Of a stretch of DNA of 32,839 nucleotides, positions 30,691 to 32,839 are shown in pieces. The position numbers were made by a program, and so were the translations under genes. The stretch's first letter is position 1. Each line of letters starts with the position of its first letter. This stretch comes from Sphingomonas morindae (GTDB lineage Bacteria; Pseudomonadota; Alphaproteobacteria; Sphingomonadales; Sphingomonadaceae), in contig NZ_CP084933.1 in assembly GCF_023822065.1 (NCBI RefSeq), forward strand, positions 1 to 32,839, written 5' to 3'. The notes under the pieces are model-generated. The model was not told the DNA's origin. It saw only the letters and a program-made list of their open reading frames with translations, and ran no database searches.

Positions 30691-31197
30691 CTAGGCCTGT
30701 CGATGATCTATGGGTTTGCTCGCCAGTCGGGCGGACAGGTCCGTATCCACTCGGTTCCTGACGCGGGCACGACGGGCACGATCTACTTGCCGCGCAACGC
30801 CAAGGTGCCGGAGCCGGAAGACGTTGCGGCATCGCTGTCCGCAGCGCCCCGTGCGCAAGGCGGGGAGACCGTGCTGGTGGTGGACGACGAGGAGTCGATC
30901 CGGATGCTGGTCACGGAGACGCTGGTCGACCTCGGCTACGTCGCGATCGAGGCGGCAGACGGGCCATCGGCGCTGAAGCTGCTCACCGCCGATCGCCATA
31001 TCAACTTGCTCGTCACCGACGTAGGGCTTCCCGGCATGAACGGTCGCCAGCTCGCCGACGCCATCCGGTCAAGCCGGCCCGACCTCAAAATCCTGTTCAT
31101 CACCGGCTATGCGGAGAACGCGGTGCCGTTCGCGATGGAGGCGCTGGCATCGCGTATTCGCGAACTCATTGCCGGCTAGGCTTCCCGATTAGGAACT

Positions 31198-32839
31198 GAG
31201 ACCGTCCGAAAACGCGAGGCGGGATGGTTGGGCGTGCAGGTACGCAGGAGAATATTCGGATATTTGCCGTCTTCTGCCCTGGTGACGGCCAAATCGGCTC
31301 TGGGACGGTCATTCCCACGGTTGTGACGGAGAATATGGCCGCTTGGATCAAGCCTGCACTGCCCGGATCAGCCCGGGCACGCCTATGAGGGTGATGGCCC
31401 GCCTGAGATTGTAGGCCAGTGCCGTCAGGCTGAACTCGGCGCGGACCTTGTCCAGCCCACGCATCAGGAACGCGCCCTGGTTCATCCATTGCTTGATCGA
31501 GCCGAACGGGTGTTCGACCGTGGATTTACGGATGACGAGGATGTCGGGGCGTTCCGCGAGGCGTGCAGCCATGCGCTCGATGACGGCCTCGTGCTCGCCG
31601 CGATTGATGCGTCGCCAGCGTCCCTTGGTGCAGCGCGCCTTGATCTGGCAGCCCGCGCAGGCGGCGGGGCTGGAATACTGGACCGACAGATGCCCGCGCG
31701 TCACGGACGCGTAGCGGATGTCGAGCACCTGGCCGCCGGGACAATGATAGACGTCGGCCTGGGGATCGTAGCGGAACCGCTCCTTGGGAAAGAGGCCGTT
31801 GCCGACGGCGGTGCCACGATGCGGGCGGGGAATATAAGGCGTGATGCCGGCCGCCTCGCATGCGACGATGTCGTCGCCCGAGTGATATCCCATGTCGGCG
31901 ACCGCATCGATCCGCTCTACCCCGAGTGCATCCATGGCGGCACCGGCGGTGGGCGCCAGCAGGCTCATGTCATTGCAGGCGTTGGTGACGTGCTGCTCGA
32001 CGATCAGGCTGTGTTTGGCGTCGACCGCCACCTGGGCATTGTAGCCGACCGTGACCTTCGAATGCGCGACCATCAGGCGGGCGTCGGGATCGGTGAGCGA
32101 TATCTGTCCTTCGCCGCTGTCCTCCAACTGACCCAGCAGCGCCGCACTGGCCTGACGCTGTTCGCGCAGCTTGGCGATCTTCGTCGCCAGGGTATCGCCG
32201 CGACCGGTGCCGGCAGCATCCTCACCGCGGTCGATCTGGTCCAGCTCCGCCAGATAGCGGTCCAGTCGCGCATCCACCGCGGCGAGATACGTCGCCAGGC
32301 GCTCACGGCTGAAATTGCGCGACCGGCTGTTCACCGCTTTCAGCCGCGTGCCGTCCACCGCCAGCAACTCGCGCCCGAACAGGTCCAGCTTGCGGCACAG
32401 CATCACGAACGCGCGGAACACCGCCTTGAACGCGGCCCGGTTGTCGCGCCGGAAGTCGGCGATGGTCCGGAAGTCCGGACGCACCCCGCGCAGCAGCCAA
32501 ATCAGCTCGAGATTGCGCGCCGCCTCTGCCGCCAGACGCCGGCTCGACCGCACCCGGTTGAGATAGCCGTACAGGTAGAGCTTGAGCATGTCGGCCGGAT
32601 CGTAACCGGGCCGTCCCGTCGCCTTGGGTCGCGACCGCACGAAGCCGGCACTGCCCAGATCAAGATCATCGACGAAGGCGTCGATGAACCGCACCGGGTT
32701 GTCTGCTGCCACATAGTCCTCGACCGACGCTGGCAGCAGCAGCGCCTGATCACGAGCATGTCCCTCAATGTACGCCATGCATGCAGATTACACCGCCCGG
32801 ATGCACTCGGGAATCAGGATCGCGTTTTCGGACGGTCTC
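31198..32839 (-). mobile_element. Complete IS1182-family element (copy 2)
   Basis: Perfect 20-bp terminal inverted repeats GAGACCGTCCGAAAACGCGA at 31198-31217 and inverted at 32820-32839, giving a 1,642-bp element whose right end is the last base of the window. The target duplication on the right lies outside. It is in the same orientation as truncated copy 1, 7.2 kb away across the receptor operon. Confidence 0.9.
31348..32778 (-). CDS. IS1182-family transposase
   Basis: 476-aa transposase, apparently intact. N-terminal DUF772-like domain 'RFIDAFVDDLDLGSAGF' to 'RRDNRAAFKAVFRAFVMLCR'; DDE residues Asp142 ('LAVDGTRLKAV'), Asp295 ('DAVADMGYHSGDD') and Glu422 ('KSTVEHPFGSIKQW'). A Cys cluster 'AACAGCQIKARCTKGRWRR' lies before the last motif, as in other IS1182 members. 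A coiled segment ~165-220 is present in both copies. Confidence 0.95.
   Translation of the reverse strand: MAYIEGHARDQALLLPASVEDYVAADNPVRFIDAFVDDLDLGSAGFVRSRPKATGRPGYDPADMLKLYLYGYLNRVRSSRRLAAEAARNLELIWLLRGVRPDFRTIADFRRDNRAAFKAVFRAFVMLCRKLDLFGRELLAVDGTRLKAVNSRSRNFSRERLATYLAAVDARLDRYLAELDQIDRGEDAAGTGRGDTLATKIAKLREQRQASAALLGQLEDSGEGQISLTDPDARLMVAHSKVTVGYNAQVAVDAKHSLIVEQHVTNACNDMSLLAPTAGAAMDALGVERIDAVADMGYHSGDDIVACEAAGITPYIPRPHRGTAVGNGLFPKERFRYDPQADVYHCPGGQVLDIRYASVTRGHLSVQYSSPAACAGCQIKARCTKGRWRRINRGEHEAVIERMAARLAERPDILVIRKSTVEHPFGSIKQWMNQGAFLMRGLDKVRAEFSLTALAYNLRRAITLIGVPGLIRAVQA

Larger units (their letters stand above)
30055..31179 (+). pseudogene. Hybrid histidine kinase/response regulator, fragmented
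   Basis: Left piece 30055-30164: kinase ATPase G-boxes '[20 protein letters not shown]' then 'TTKPIGSGT', preceded by 'IRVAV' in another frame, so one base is extra near 30070. Right piece from about 30691: 'LGLSMIYGFARQSGGQVRIH' to 'IYLPR', followed by a receiver domain 'VLVVDDEESIRMLV' and 'LLVTDVGLPGMNGRQL' (phospho-acceptor Asp). The kinase N-terminus, including the phosphorylated His, is absent. The receiver goes directly from 'ITGYAENAV' to 'PFAMEAL', apparently missing about 15-20 residues with the conserved Lys. A 526-bp mobile element separates the pieces. Confidence 0.85.

Noticed and set aside
23317-32839. Recent, active composite transposon formed by two identical IS1182 copies
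   Set aside because: Copy 1 is truncated and its sequence and ends differ from copy 2 at many positions, so recent joint mobility is unlikely.

Overview
The window looks like an accessory replicon (plasmid) of a sphingomonad-type alphaproteobacterium (Sphingomonas/Sphingobium/Novosphingobium group). The reasons are high-GC coding, a Rep_3 initiator with iterons next to parA and a ribbon-helix-helix gene, a MobQ-type relaxase, clustered GANTC sites, STN-type TonB receptor genes with FecI/FecR, and the IS families present. The genus is inferred from family resemblance, not from a database search.

Layout. 1-0.9 kb: a higBA toxin-antitoxin pair on the minus strand with a strong promoter inside a 40-bp nested palindrome. 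0.9-4.95 kb: mobilization region, with a MobA/MobL relaxase (minus), an RSF1010-like oriT, and a diverging chain of five overlapping genes (TraD-like, membrane coiled protein, small protein, HAD hydrolase, unknown). 5.4-7.1 kb: a His-rich small protein, a Tat-exported Asl1-like glycosidase and a small exported protein. 7.3-9.25 kb: a serine recombinase translationally coupled to a 453-aa protein of unknown role. 9.3-10.6 kb: decayed genes (a frameshifted exported protein and a VirD4/TraG coupling protein with its ATPase core deleted). 10.7-13.4 kb: replication and partition (iterons, DnaA box, GANTC quartet, GNA-loop mini-hairpins, rep, RHH protein, parA). 13.5-15.7 kb: an rve/DDE transposase plus resolvase. 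16.1-18.1 kb: an exported GH42 beta-galactosidase.

18.2-24.0 kb is a nest of insertions. An IS256-family element (9-bp duplication) splits the integrase of an IS91-family element, and that element sits inside an IS630-family element whose two ends can still be matched. The IS630 transposase itself carries a 25-bp insertion. Next come a remnant with AATGTGCGTC repeats and a truncated IS1182-family copy. 24.1-29.9 kb is an intact minus-strand operon: ECF sigma factor, FecR, TonB receptor with STN domain, and NPP-type phosphodiesterase. This reads as a surface-signalling uptake system whose substrate probably contains a phosphodiester or pyrophosphate. 30.0-31.2 kb: a hybrid histidine kinase/response regulator pseudogene split by a 526-bp internally deleted IS1380-family element with a CTAG duplication. 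31.2 kb to the end: a complete IS1182-family element with perfect 20-bp terminal repeats, whose outer end is the last base of the window.

Functionally, the backbone (rep/par/mob/TA/resolvase) maintains and mobilizes the replicon but lacks an intact coupling protein here, so transfer would need a helper. The cargo is directed at extracellular polymers and phosphoesters. No tRNA, rRNA or CRISPR array was seen.
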